DNA of 64,000 nt from Arthrobacter bambusae (GTDB taxonomy: Bacteria; Actinomycetota; Actinomycetes; Actinomycetales; Micrococcaceae): positions 664,214 to 728,213 of the forward strand of contig NZ_JAUSSZ010000001.1 of assembly GCF_030812595.1 (NCBI RefSeq). The letters run 5' to 3'. Both the position numbers and the translations under genes were made by a program. Under the pieces are notes generated by a model. The model was not told the origin of the DNA. It was given only the letters and a program-made list of their open reading frames with translations, and did not search any database. This document shows, piece after piece, positions 23,269-31,393 of the stretch. Every line of letters begins with the position of its first letter. The stretch's first letter is position 1.

Positions 23269-25300
23269 CTGAACCGGCCTTAGCTGAACCGGCCTCACGC
23301 GGCGGGTTTGCCGCGGAGGGCAGGTGCCGTGCCCACCATGCGAGGATGTGCTCGAAACGCTGTCGCCTGTGGTGTGGCGTTCCCGAGCGCGATAGTTCGT
23401 GGTCTTCTCCGGGGAAGAGGAGCAACGCCGCCTCCACGCCCTGGGCCTTGAGCGCGGCAAAGTAGCGCTGTCCCTGTTCAACCGGGCATCGGAGATCGTT
23501 TTCGCTGTGGATCACCAGCGTAGGCGTCCGGACTGCATTCACTACGGCCATGGGGCTTTGGGCCGTCATCTGCTCCAGCGAGCCACCCGTGTACTGGCCG
23601 CCGAAAAACCAGCCAATATCCGAGGAACCCGCAAAGCTGACCGGGTCAAGGAATCCGCGCTCCACGATCGCAGCCTTGAAGCGGTGGTCGTGGCCGATCA
23701 CCCAGGCGGTCAAGTACCCACCGTAGGACCCGCCCATGATACCGAGCGATTCCTTGTCCATTGCCGGGAAGGCTTCCAGGGCACCCTCGAGGAAAGTAAG
23801 CACATCGGCCATGTCCACGGTGCCCATCTTTTCCTTGATGGCGCCGCCGTGCGCCTGGCCGTACCCGGCGGAACCACGCGGGTTGCACATCAGCACGGCG
23901 TATCCCGCCTCGGCGTACACCTGCGCCTCGTCAAAGAAGGCCGCCGTGTACTGTGCGAAGGGTCCGCCATGGATGGTGAGCAGCACGGGATGGGGTCCGG
24001 GCCCCTCCGGCAGGACCACCCAGCCATGGACCGGGTAGCCATCAGTACCGGTAACCGTGAACTCATGCGCGTCCAGGATCGTTGTTTCGTCCCGGAGCGC
24101 CCTGGCGAATTCGGTGAGCAATCGGAGTTTGCCCGTCTCCAGAACGCCGACTTCGCCACTGCTGGAAGGATCGCCGTAGGTGACAGCCACGCTGTGTCCC
24201 ACCGCGGAAGCGCCGATCACCACCCGGGGGCCGTCTACGAGCACCTCGCTCTCGCCGCTTGCCGTCCACTGGATCAGCTGGACGCTTCCACGGTTCGTGT
24301 TGAGGGCAAGCACCCCGTCTGGCCCATGGGTTTTGAGGCGTCCTCCGATGTCTTGGTTTTCGACGTCGCTCAGCATTGTCTCTTCGCCGCCGCCAACCGG
24401 CATTGCGTACAGCGCCGTGTTCCTCGCGACGAAGTCCAGGCCGTCGTCGCCGAGGTCCTGTGCCGTAAAGAACAACCATTCACCGTTCGCGGATTCACAG
24501 ACTTCCTGGACGGACTGCGGCGCAGCGTCCGGACGCACTGCCGTGGTCACACCACCCGCGGCGGGAACACGATAGATGCCCGAGGCGATATCGGCGTCGT
24601 GCCCTTCGTGGAGCGAAGCGACAAAGTACACGCTCTCACCGTTACCGCTGAAGGAAGGCGAGGTGTGGTCCGCTGCGCCGAAGGTCAACTGCACCGCTTG
24701 CGGCACCAAGGCCGCCGCATCGGCCCCGCCGGCTTTGGCCGCCCTGCCCACAGGAACCACGGGAGGTTCCGCTCCGAGTTCTGGGATGTCGACGACGAAC
24801 AGCTGGGCGGGCTTGTCCGCGGTGTACCCAAGTCCATTGAGCCTGTACTGGTTGTCGGTGATCAACCGGGGGTCTTCACTGCCCGCGCCGACCCCGTCAA
24901 CCGTTCCGTAACGGCCGTCCTCGGGGACGCGGGAGGAGAAAACGATCCTGCGCGAATCAGGCGCCCAGGAAAACTCCGAGACTCCCAATTTCTGTTCCGT
25001 CTTCGCTTGTGGCTCCCCGCCGTCGGCCTCCACCACGTGCAATTGCGGCTTGCCCTCGGGTGTCGCACGAAGGAACGCCAACACGCTGCCGTCGGGCGAG
25101 AACGCGGGTGCGGTGTCCCGGAAGCCGCGGGTGATCCGCCTGGGCCGCATCGCTTGGTCGAAAGGAACACTCCATAGTTGCCCGAGGTAGGCATCGGCGT
25201 CGAAGTCGGGCCGGGTGACGGACACGACGGCGCGGGTGCCATCGGGATGGCCGGCCGGGGCGGAGACGGAATTCAGCAACGGGAGTTGTTCGGCTTTCAC
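23258..25300 (-). CDS. S9-family (prolyl oligopeptidase-like) serine peptidase
   Basis: 680 residues. The GTG at 25298-25300 is chosen because a TAGGCT -10-like element ends about 7 bases before it, the local leaderless pattern. Residues 1-420 form a beta-propeller (TolB/WD-like blades such as FSPDGSVLAFLRA, FSWAPDSRRIVFSS); residues 430-670 are an alpha/beta hydrolase with nucleophile in GGSYGGYLTAW, Asp in HSENDLRCP and His in GEDHELSRSG. Acyl-aminoacyl or dipeptidyl peptidase activity is expected. The C-terminus contains AGSAKAGSAKG, from a 15-bp tandem duplication. Confidence 0.9.
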   Translation of the reverse strand: MKAEQLPLLNSVSAPAGHPDGTRAVVSVTRPDFDADAYLGQLWSVPFDQAMRPRRITRGFRDTAPAFSPDGSVLAFLRATPEGKPQLHVVEADGGEPQAKTEQKLGVSEFSWAPDSRRIVFSSRVPEDGRYGTVDGVGAGSEDPRLITDNQYRLNGLGYTADKPAQLFVVDIPELGAEPPVVPVGRAAKAGGADAAALVPQAVQLTFGAADHTSPSFSGNGESVYFVASLHEGHDADIASGIYRVPAAGGVTTAVRPDAAPQSVQEVCESANGEWLFFTAQDLGDDGLDFVARNTALYAMPVGGGEETMLSDVENQDIGGRLKTHGPDGVLALNTNRGSVQLIQWTASGESEVLVDGPRVVIGASAVGHSVAVTYGDPSSSGEVGVLETGKLRLLTEFARALRDETTILDAHEFTVTGTDGYPVHGWVVLPEGPGPHPVLLTIHGGPFAQYTAAFFDEAQVYAEAGYAVLMCNPRGSAGYGQAHGGAIKEKMGTVDMADVLTFLEGALEAFPAMDKESLGIMGGSYGGYLTAWVIGHDHRFKAAIVERGFLDPVSFAGSSDIGWFFGGQYTGGSLEQMTAQSPMAVVNAVRTPTLVIHSENDLRCPVEQGQRYFAALKAQGVEAALLLFPGEDHELSRSGTPHHRRQRFEHILAWWARHLPSAANPPREAGSAKAGSAKG

Positions 25301-25368
25301 GCTCGCGAGCCTAGCGGCAGCCACCCCGCGACGACGTGCGCCACTCCGGCCGCCGTAGGATTGTCCCT

Positions 25369-26223
25369 ATGCTTTCCGACGCCGTCCCTGCCCTGCGTTG
25401 CCCGGTCTGCCAGGGTCCTCTCAGTCTGGGCGGGGCGCCCCCGTTTTCGCTGGGCTGCGTCGCCGGACATAGTTTCGACGCCGCCAAACAGGGCTACTTC
25501 AACCTGCTTACTGGTAAGGGCACCGTCTTCGAGGCCGACACGGCGGAGATGGTCGCGGCCCGCAACGATTTCCTCGGCGCCGGCCATTACGCGCCCCTTG
25601 CTGAGGCCATCGCGGAGCTGGCGGCACCGGTCCTGTCTGCCCCGGGGTCCCTCGTCCTGGATTCGGGAACGGGCACCGGCCACTATCTGCGCACAGTCCT
25701 GGACCGCACTCCAGCAGCGGCCATAGGCATCGATATCTCGAAATTCGCCCTCCGCCGGGCCGCACGGTTGAACCCCGGCGCCATCAACCTGGTCTGGGAT
25801 ATCTGGCGTCCCTTGCCAATCGCAGACCGTACGGTGGATGCGATCATGGTGGTCTTCGCGCCGCGGAATCCGCAGGAATTTGCGCGCGTGGTGCGTCCAG
25901 GCGGCAGGGTGATCGTGGTGACTCCGCGGAACGGACACCTCGGGGAGATCGCGGAACGGACGGGAATGTTGGGCATTGAGCCGGGCAAGGACGAGCGGCT
26001 TGCGGAGTCCATGCAGCCGTTCTTCACTTCCGCGGACGTCGTCAAACTCGACGTGGACCTCACGCTCGCCGCACGGGACCTCGCCGATGTCGCCTTCATG
26101 GGGCCTGCCGGCCACCATCTTGAACGCTCCGCCCTCCTCGCGTCGACGGCCGGGGAATCATCGGTCCACGCCACCGCGAAGTTCACGCTCAGCGTTTTCA
26201 CTGCGCCGGAGAACGGCTCCTGA
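25369..26223 (+). CDS. RlmA-like 23S rRNA (guanine-N1)-methyltransferase
   Basis: 284 residues; ATG 25369 follows a TAGGAT -10-like element by 8 bases. An N-terminal zinc site is visible (C11, C14, C30, H34), followed by FDAAKQGYFNLL, a signature of RlmA proteins, then a SAM-binding fold (LVLDSGTGTGHYL). RlmA(I) methylates G745 and RlmA(II)/TlrB G748 of 23S rRNA in the exit tunnel; the latter contributes to tylosin/mycinamicin resistance. Which base this one targets cannot be told from sequence. Confidence 0.85.
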   Translation: MLSDAVPALRCPVCQGPLSLGGAPPFSLGCVAGHSFDAAKQGYFNLLTGKGTVFEADTAEMVAARNDFLGAGHYAPLAEAIAELAAPVLSAPGSLVLDSGTGTGHYLRTVLDRTPAAAIGIDISKFALRRAARLNPGAINLVWDIWRPLPIADRTVDAIMVVFAPRNPQEFARVVRPGGRVIVVTPRNGHLGEIAERTGMLGIEPGKDERLAESMQPFFTSADVVKLDVDLTLAARDLADVAFMGPAGHHLERSALLASTAGESSVHATAKFTLSVFTAPENGS

Positions 26224-26332
26224 CCGGAACCTTCGCACCGGGCTAGGATAGAAAAACAGCGACTGTGATCTTGCCGACGCTGCAGTCCGGACCAGACCGG
26301 CTGCCGACGCAAGTCCGGAAACCGGGGGAACG

Positions 26333-26794
26333 ATGTTTGAATGGCTTGGCAGCAACTGGTGGGCACTCTGGCTCACGGTGTTTCTCGCATTTGCCGTAGT
26401 GGAGATGCTGACGCTCAGCTTCTTCTTCATCATGCTTGGCGCCGGCGCGCTGGCCGCGCTCGTCGCTGACCTCGCCGGAGCCGATCTCTGGCTGCAGATC
26501 GTCGTCCTTTGCATCGTGTCCCTGCTGATGATCGCATTTGTCCGTCCAATCGCACTGAAGCATTTGCGCAAGGGTCCCGCCGAGCAACGCACCAACGTGG
26601 ACCGCCTGATCGGCCAATCGGCGCTCGTCATGGAGCCGGTCAGCGCGACGGCAGGACTGGTCAAGATCGGTGGGGATGTGTGGAGCGCCCGCAGCGCGGC
26701 GGAAATCATCGATGCCGGCCAGACCGTGCACGTCACCAGGATCGACGGCGCGACGGCGGTAGTCGCCTCGACCACTGAAAACAGCCCGCACTGA
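26333..26794 (+). CDS. NfeD-family membrane protein
   Basis: 153 residues. Two to three membrane helices in residues 8-75 (WWALWLTVFLAFAVVEMLTL, FFIMLGAGALAALVADL, LWLQIVVLCIVSLLMIAF), then a soluble OB-fold C-terminal domain (LIGQSALVMEPVSATAGLV, GGDVWSARS). NfeD partners are almost always encoded next to SPFH proteins and help organise membrane microdomains and protein quality control; the next gene is such a protein. AC-rich leader with GGGGGAACG before ATG. Confidence 0.88.
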   Translation: MFEWLGSNWWALWLTVFLAFAVVEMLTLSFFFIMLGAGALAALVADLAGADLWLQIVVLCIVSLLMIAFVRPIALKHLRKGPAEQRTNVDRLIGQSALVMEPVSATAGLVKIGGDVWSARSAAEIIDAGQTVHVTRIDGATAVVASTTENSPH

Positions 26795-26885
26795 GCACGT
26801 CCCGTCATGGCTGGGGCCGCTTCGCTCGACCCACTGCCGCACAGAGAACCGCATCAAAAACGTAACTGGGGAATGAAGGAGATGT

Positions 26886-27905
26886 ATGGACAGCTTGGGA
26901 GGAAGTGCAGCCGCGATTGTGCTGCTAGTTCTCGTCATATTCGTGATCATCGTTTTGGTCCGCTCGATCAGGATCATCCCGCAGGCGCGCGCCGGCGTCG
27001 TGGAGCGCCTCGGTAAATACCAGCGCACGCTCAACCCCGGGCTCACCATCCTGATCCCCTTCGTCGATCGCCTGCTGCCCCTGTTGGATCTTCGCGAACA
27101 AGTGGTCTCCTTCCCGCCGCAGCCGGTGATTACCGAGGACAACCTGGTTGTCTCGATCGACACAGTGGTCTACTTCCAAGTAACGGATCCGCGGGCCGCG
27201 ACCTACGAGATCGCCAACTACATCCAGGCCGTGGAACAGCTGACCACCACGACGCTCCGCAACGTCGTGGGTGGCCTGAATCTCGAAGAAGCGCTTACCT
27301 CGCGCGACCAGATCAACGGCCAGCTCCGCGGGGTCCTGGACGAAGCCACCGGGCGCTGGGGCATCCGGGTTTCGCGCGTTGAGCTCAAGGCGATCGACCC
27401 CCCGCACTCCATCCAGGACTCGATGGAGAAGCAGATGAGGGCCGAACGCGATCGGCGTGCTGCCATTCTGACCGCAGAAGGCACCAAGCAATCGCAAATC
27501 CTCACAGCCGAGGGCCAGCGGCAAGCCGCGATCCTGGCCGCGGAGGGTGACGCCAAGGCAGCCATCCTCCGCGCCGATGGCGAAGCCCAGGCCATTCAGA
27601 AAGTTTTCGACGCCATCCACAAGGGCAACCCGGATCAAAAGCTGCTGGCCTACCAGTACCTTCAGACCTTGCCGAAGATCGCGGAGGGCTCGTCCAACAA
27701 ACTGTGGATCATTCCCAGCGAGGTCGGCGAGGCCCTCAAGGGCATCGGCGGTGCCCTTGGTGGTGCCAACGGTGGATCAGGGGTGGCAGACCTGTTCAGC
27801 GATTCCGGAAAGCCGTCCTCCGAAGCTTCTGCATCGGCGGGGACCCCGGCTGTACTCTCCGAACACGCGCAATCGACGCCGGCTACACAGGAACCGTCAC
27901 CGTAA
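26886..27905 (+). CDS. SPFH/Band-7 (stomatin-like) membrane protein
   Basis: 339 residues; N-terminal membrane helix (AAIVLLVLVIFVIIVLV), SPFH domain at about 30-190 including IIPQARAGVVERLGKYQRTL and LDLREQVVSFPPQPV, a long Ala/Glu-rich helix at about 185-245 with AEGxxQAAIL repeats, and a low-complexity Ser/Ala/Pro tail. Related to QmcA/HflK and PHB proteins, which assemble into membrane-bound cages. Forms an operon with the NfeD gene 91 bases upstream. Confidence 0.9.
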   Translation: MDSLGGSAAAIVLLVLVIFVIIVLVRSIRIIPQARAGVVERLGKYQRTLNPGLTILIPFVDRLLPLLDLREQVVSFPPQPVITEDNLVVSIDTVVYFQVTDPRAATYEIANYIQAVEQLTTTTLRNVVGGLNLEEALTSRDQINGQLRGVLDEATGRWGIRVSRVELKAIDPPHSIQDSMEKQMRAERDRRAAILTAEGTKQSQILTAEGQRQAAILAAEGDAKAAILRADGEAQAIQKVFDAIHKGNPDQKLLAYQYLQTLPKIAEGSSNKLWIIPSEVGEALKGIGGALGGANGGSGVADLFSDSGKPSSEASASAGTPAVLSEHAQSTPATQEPSP

Positions 27906-27920
27906 CCGCTTCGATCAGCG

Positions 27921-27926
27921 TATAAT
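27921..27926 (+). promoter_or_regulatory. TATAAT -10 element upstream of rbpA
   Basis: A consensus TATAAT within GCGTATAATGG, 160 bases before the rbpA start. No good -35 lies 17 bases upstream, so dependence on an activator or an extended -10 is possible. The implied long leader contains GC-rich hairpin-forming sequence (28018-28065). Confidence 0.45.
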
Positions 27927-28085
27927 GGTGTGTTTGTCCGGCCGGTTCAGGCCGAACGGAACATTAACGCTTGGTCAGTCGTTTCATCTAGTGATGCAAC
28001 GTGTGCAGACAGTAGTCCGGGCGGCGCCATTGCGGCGTCCGGCTAGCGCGGAGCTTGGTTCCGCGAACAGACAGAGGGAGTAATC

Positions 28086-28433
28086 ATGAGCGATCGCAGC
28101 CTGCGGGGCATGCGTCTTGGCGCCCAGAGCATGGAAACCGAATCCGGTGTGGAGCCGGCGCCGCGTCAGCGGGTCGAATACCGCTGCGCGGACGGAGAGC
28201 AGGTCTTCGTTACCTTCTCCTCCGAGGCCGAGATCCCTCCGGTCTGGGTTTCCAAGACCGGCAAGGAAGCGCTCCTGGTTGATGGCGAACGCCCCGTCGA
28301 CGCAAACGAAAAAGCCGTACGCACGCACTGGGACATGCTGCTGGAACGCCGCAGCCTTCCCGAGCTCGAGCAGATCCTCGAGGATCGCCTGAACATCCTG
28401 CGCGAACGTCGCGGAGAACGCCGCTCGGCATAA
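28086..28433 (+). CDS. rbpA: RNA polymerase-binding protein RbpA
   Basis: 115 residues, ATG with GAGGGAG upstream. Conserved N-terminal MSDRSLRGMRLGAQSMETE, central RbpA core (VEYRCADGEQVFVTFSSEAE, PPVWVSKTGKEALLVDG) and C-terminal sigma-interaction helix (HWDMLLERRSLPELEQIL then ERLNILRERR-like). RbpA binds group I/II sigma factors and stabilises open complexes in Actinobacteria. The convergent ppm-type gene next door reproduces the arrangement Rv2050/Rv2051c of M. tuberculosis. Confidence 0.95.
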   Translation: MSDRSLRGMRLGAQSMETESGVEPAPRQRVEYRCADGEQVFVTFSSEAEIPPVWVSKTGKEALLVDGERPVDANEKAVRTHWDMLLERRSLPELEQILEDRLNILRERRGERRSA

Positions 28434-28449
28434 GGGATCCGTCCCACAA

Positions 28450-28492
28450 CAAAGGCCGGGTCGGCGCTCATTGAGCGCGGACCCGGCCTTTG
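28450..28492. terminator. Bidirectional terminator between rbpA and mannosyltransferase gene
   Basis: A hairpin with arms AAAGGCCGGGTC (28451-28462) and GACCCGGCCTTT (28480-28491), with an inner GCGCTCA/TGAGCGC stem. It is symmetric and sits between convergent genes, with a short T-rich exit on each strand. Confidence 0.85.
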
Positions 28493-28502
28493 TCTATTTG
28501 GC

Positions 28503-29246
28503 CTACTTCGAAACCGGGGTCTTCTTCCCGGTCAGCGTGGCCCAACGGGCTGCCAGACCCCACTTGGTGACGTTGATCATGGCCTCAACAACAATGTTGC
28601 CGCTCATCTTGGAGGCCCCGAGCTCGCGCTCCACGAAGGTGATGGGGCGTTCAACGATCTTCAGGCCCAGCTTGGCGACCCGCCAGGCAAGGTCAACCTG
28701 GAAGCCGTAGCCGACCGAATCCACATCGTCGAGCTTGAGTGCTTCAAGGGTGCTGCGGCGGAAGGCACGGAAGCCGCCCGTGATGTCCTTGATCTTCATG
28801 CCGAGCATGATCCGCGCGTAGGTGCTGCCCGTGCGGGAGATAGCCTGCCGATACAGCGGCCAGTTCACGGTGCCGCCGCCCGGGACCCAGCGCGAGCCCA
28901 TGGCGAGGTCGGCGCCGTCGTCGATGGCCTCCAACAGGAGCGGGAGCTGCTCCGGCTGGTGCGAGCCATCGGCGTCCATCTCCACGAGGACGTCATAGCC
29001 GGCGGCCATGCCCCACTTGAATCCGGCTATGTACGCCGCGCCCAGGCCTTCCTTGCCCTTGCGGTGCAGGACATGGACTTGGCTGTCCTCGGCGGCGATG
29101 CTGTCGGCGAGCTGTCCCGTGCCGTCAGGGCTGTTGTCGTCGACAACCAGGACGTCGGAGGCGGGTACAGCCGCGCGTAGCCGTCCGAGGGTCTTGGGGA
29201 GCGATTCCAACTCGTTGTACGTGGGGATGATCGTCAGGACACGCAA
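28503..29246 (-). CDS. Polyprenol-phosphate mannosyltransferase (dolichol-P-mannose synthase type)
   Basis: 247 residues. GT2 fold: [11 protein letters not shown] at the N-terminus, [11 protein letters not shown], the metal-binding [23 protein letters not shown] and [11 protein letters not shown]. It transfers mannose from GDP-mannose to polyprenyl phosphate at the inner membrane face, supplying donors for lipoglycans and protein O-mannosylation. Matches the Ppm1 D2 domain of mycobacteria; no fused acyltransferase domain D1 here. Conserved neighbour of rbpA. Confidence 0.9.
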   Translation of the reverse strand: MRVLTIIPTYNELESLPKTLGRLRAAVPASDVLVVDDNSPDGTGQLADSIAAEDSQVHVLHRKGKEGLGAAYIAGFKWGMAAGYDVLVEMDADGSHQPEQLPLLLEAIDDGADLAMGSRWVPGGGTVNWPLYRQAISRTGSTYARIMLGMKIKDITGGFRAFRRSTLEALKLDDVDSVGYGFQVDLAWRVAKLGLKIVERPITFVERELGASKMSGNIVVEAMINVTKWGLAARWATLTGKKTPVSK

Positions 29247-29272
29247 GAAGAGGCCTTTCCTTGATGGAGCGG

Positions 29273-29551
29273 TCAGTGGGCCGGAGCAGCAACTTGGCTG
29301 GCATTCAGGCGCAACTCTCCATTATAGGACGACAACGTGACGTATCCGGGAACGCGTGTGATGACCGCCACACACGTCCACTCGTGGCCGCGGGCAGGTC
29401 CACGAGCCCAGGTCCAGTGCCGGCCCGCGTATCGAACTCGAGGCCGAACCGTTTTCTGCAGCACCGTGGACCTGCCCATTACGAGTGCCGCGGTCCTGGA
29501 AATCCGGTCCGTTGAAATCTTTGGATAACGGAACCGACCGCGGCCAGACAA
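29273..29551 (-). CDS. Possible small hypothetical protein
   Basis: 92-codon open frame with protein-like features ([40 protein letters not shown]) and start ATG, 26 bases upstream of the mannosyltransferase start. No clear ribosome site and no family recognised. The surrounding 29247-29684 has no other candidate, and the reading frame is interrupted nowhere, but this could be chance in GC-rich DNA. Confidence 0.35.
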   Translation of the reverse strand: MSGRGRFRYPKISTDRISRTAALVMGRSTVLQKTVRPRVRYAGRHWTWARGPARGHEWTCVAVITRVPGYVTLSSYNGELRLNASQVAAPAH

Positions 29552-29684
29552 CCAGGTGTTCCCCGTGGCAGCCTGTTGACCCTAAATGCTACGGACTTCA
29601 CAAAGCCTGTCAAGCGCCGTCTGAACTGGGGTTTTATTCATTGGCGCAGGTCAGGGGGCCGCAGGAAGGGCAAGCTATCCGCAA

Positions 29685-31361
29685 CTATGACCGCAAAGTT
29701 TCACTCGCGAAAATCTCCTGGCCTTCGCGAACTGTCTGGAGGCAAGCCGGATCGCTACCACTGTCCAGAGCCGGGAGGAGCGGCGTTCGTGCGCGCGGGT
29801 CGGTGGACCAGGACTGGACGCGGTCGTCGGCCACTTGCACCATGAGTTCTTCAACTTCCCACACCGCAAAACTTGCGGGGGCCCCTGGGACCAATTGCCC
29901 CATGAGCGGATTGCGCTCTTTGCTCGCGCGCCAAGCGGCCCGGGTGTGTCCGAGGAACGCTGCCCGTGCCGAAATGCGCTGATCGGAATTGCTGTGTTCC
30001 AGGCACGCCCTGACGCTCGACCACGGGCGCAACGGAGTAACCGGGCTGTCGCTTCCGAAACACACCGGCACGCCGCTTGAGTAGAAAGAAGCGAAGGGGT
30101 TCATGGCCAGGCTTCGTGACCCCAGGCGCTGCTCGTACAGTTTTCCTGCCCCGCCCCAGGCTGCATCGAAGGCGGGCTGTGCGCTCACCGTAATCGAGTA
30201 CTTCCCAAGCCGTGCGAGATCGCCGGCGTCGGCCATCTCCACGTGCTCAAGTCGGTGAGCGGCCGCACGGACCCGCTGCTCCCCCACGTCCGCCGCGGCG
30301 AGGTCGAAGGCGTCCAGCGCCGTCTTCAGTCCCGCGTCGCCGATGACGTGGAAGCCTGCCTGGATACCGAGTGCTGAACAGGCTGCGATGTGGCGGGCGG
30401 CTTCGTCGACCGAGACATAGAGGCTTCCGCGGTGGCCGGGCGCATCGGCGTAGTCTTCACTGAGGGCAGCCGTTCGCGATCCAATGGAACCATCGATGTT
30501 CAAATCACCGGCCAAGCCAAGGACCGGTACGCCCAAACCTTCCAGAATGGTGGCGGCATGCTCTTCAGATGCCGCGAGTTCACCCCAATAGGAGAGGACT
30601 CCGGGGACGGCCGCCCCGCCCTCGCTCCACGAAGCGGAGTTCCACGACGCAGACAGCCGAAGGTCTTCGACGCTGCAAATGTGGGGAGCCGCCATTTCGG
30701 CCACTGCGACGTATCCGTTGGCCGCAGCCTCGCGAAGGGCCAGTTCCTGGAGTCGGCGGCGTTCGGCGTCGGGGAACTGCCTGGCAGCGAGCCGGGCGGC
30801 GGTGTGGGCGGCCCTCAGGACGTGCGCTGAACCGTCGTACCCGTCAAGGCCGTCCAGTCCCGCGGCGGATGCCAAGGCGGATGACGCGAGGGCCGAGTGC
30901 GCATCCACACGGGCCAGGTACACCTTGCGTCCGCCTGCGGCGCGGTCGAGCTCCTCTGGCCTGGGTAGCGTCCGCTCGTACCACATTGATTCGTCCCAAC
31001 CGTGGCCAAGCACGGCACCGGTGGTGCCAAGGGCCTTGGCGGCCAGGGCGACGGCGTCGAGCAGTTCCCGCGCCGAGCGGACCCCGGCCAGCTGGAGGGA
31101 ATCGGAAGCAATCCCGGTCTCCGTGAGGTGCATGTGGGAGTCTACGAAACCAGGCGCGAGCAAAGCTCCCCGGAGATCGATGACTTCCATCGAAGAATCG
31201 GCAATCGACGCAGCTGCCTGCTCCGAACCAACCCAGGCCACGGTGTCGCCGTCAACCAGCATCGCGGTCGCGAAGGGGTCAGCGGCAGTGTAGACAGAGC
31301 CGTTCCTGTACATTGTGACCTTGCGGGGCCGGGTGTCCGCGGGCGCGCCTGGACGGGTCAT
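29685..31361 (-). CDS. Amidohydrolase, YtcJ-like (amidohydrolase 3 family)
   Basis: 558 residues. ATG at 31359-31361 has AAGGAG 7 bases upstream; longer upstream starts are rejected. Metal-binding VDSHMHLTETG (HxH) near residue 65, FHVIGDAGLK and AAHRLEHVEM in the barrel with further His ligands, and the Asp in CFGSDSPVTPL. YtcJ-like enzymes hydrolyse amide or formamide bonds with zinc; substrate unknown. Encoded just downstream of the HelY-type helicase on the same strand. Confidence 0.85.
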   Translation of the reverse strand: MTRPGAPADTRPRKVTMYRNGSVYTAADPFATAMLVDGDTVAWVGSEQAAASIADSSMEVIDLRGALLAPGFVDSHMHLTETGIASDSLQLAGVRSARELLDAVALAAKALGTTGAVLGHGWDESMWYERTLPRPEELDRAAGGRKVYLARVDAHSALASSALASAAGLDGLDGYDGSAHVLRAAHTAARLAARQFPDAERRRLQELALREAAANGYVAVAEMAAPHICSVEDLRLSASWNSASWSEGGAAVPGVLSYWGELAASEEHAATILEGLGVPVLGLAGDLNIDGSIGSRTAALSEDYADAPGHRGSLYVSVDEAARHIAACSALGIQAGFHVIGDAGLKTALDAFDLAAADVGEQRVRAAAHRLEHVEMADAGDLARLGKYSITVSAQPAFDAAWGGAGKLYEQRLGSRSLAMNPFASFYSSGVPVCFGSDSPVTPLRPWSSVRACLEHSNSDQRISARAAFLGHTRAAWRASKERNPLMGQLVPGAPASFAVWEVEELMVQVADDRVQSWSTDPRARTPLLPALDSGSDPACLQTVREGQEIFASETLRS

Positions 31362-31393
31362 GGATATGCTCCTTGCTGGGAATCTGAGGTGTG

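Noticed and set aside
23399..25177. 592-codon open frame on the plus strand
   Set aside because: Antisense to the well-supported S9 peptidase; composition is typical of the complementary strand.
28018..28065. A riboswitch in the rbpA leader
   Set aside because: GC-rich hairpins are present but no known riboswitch core could be recognised.
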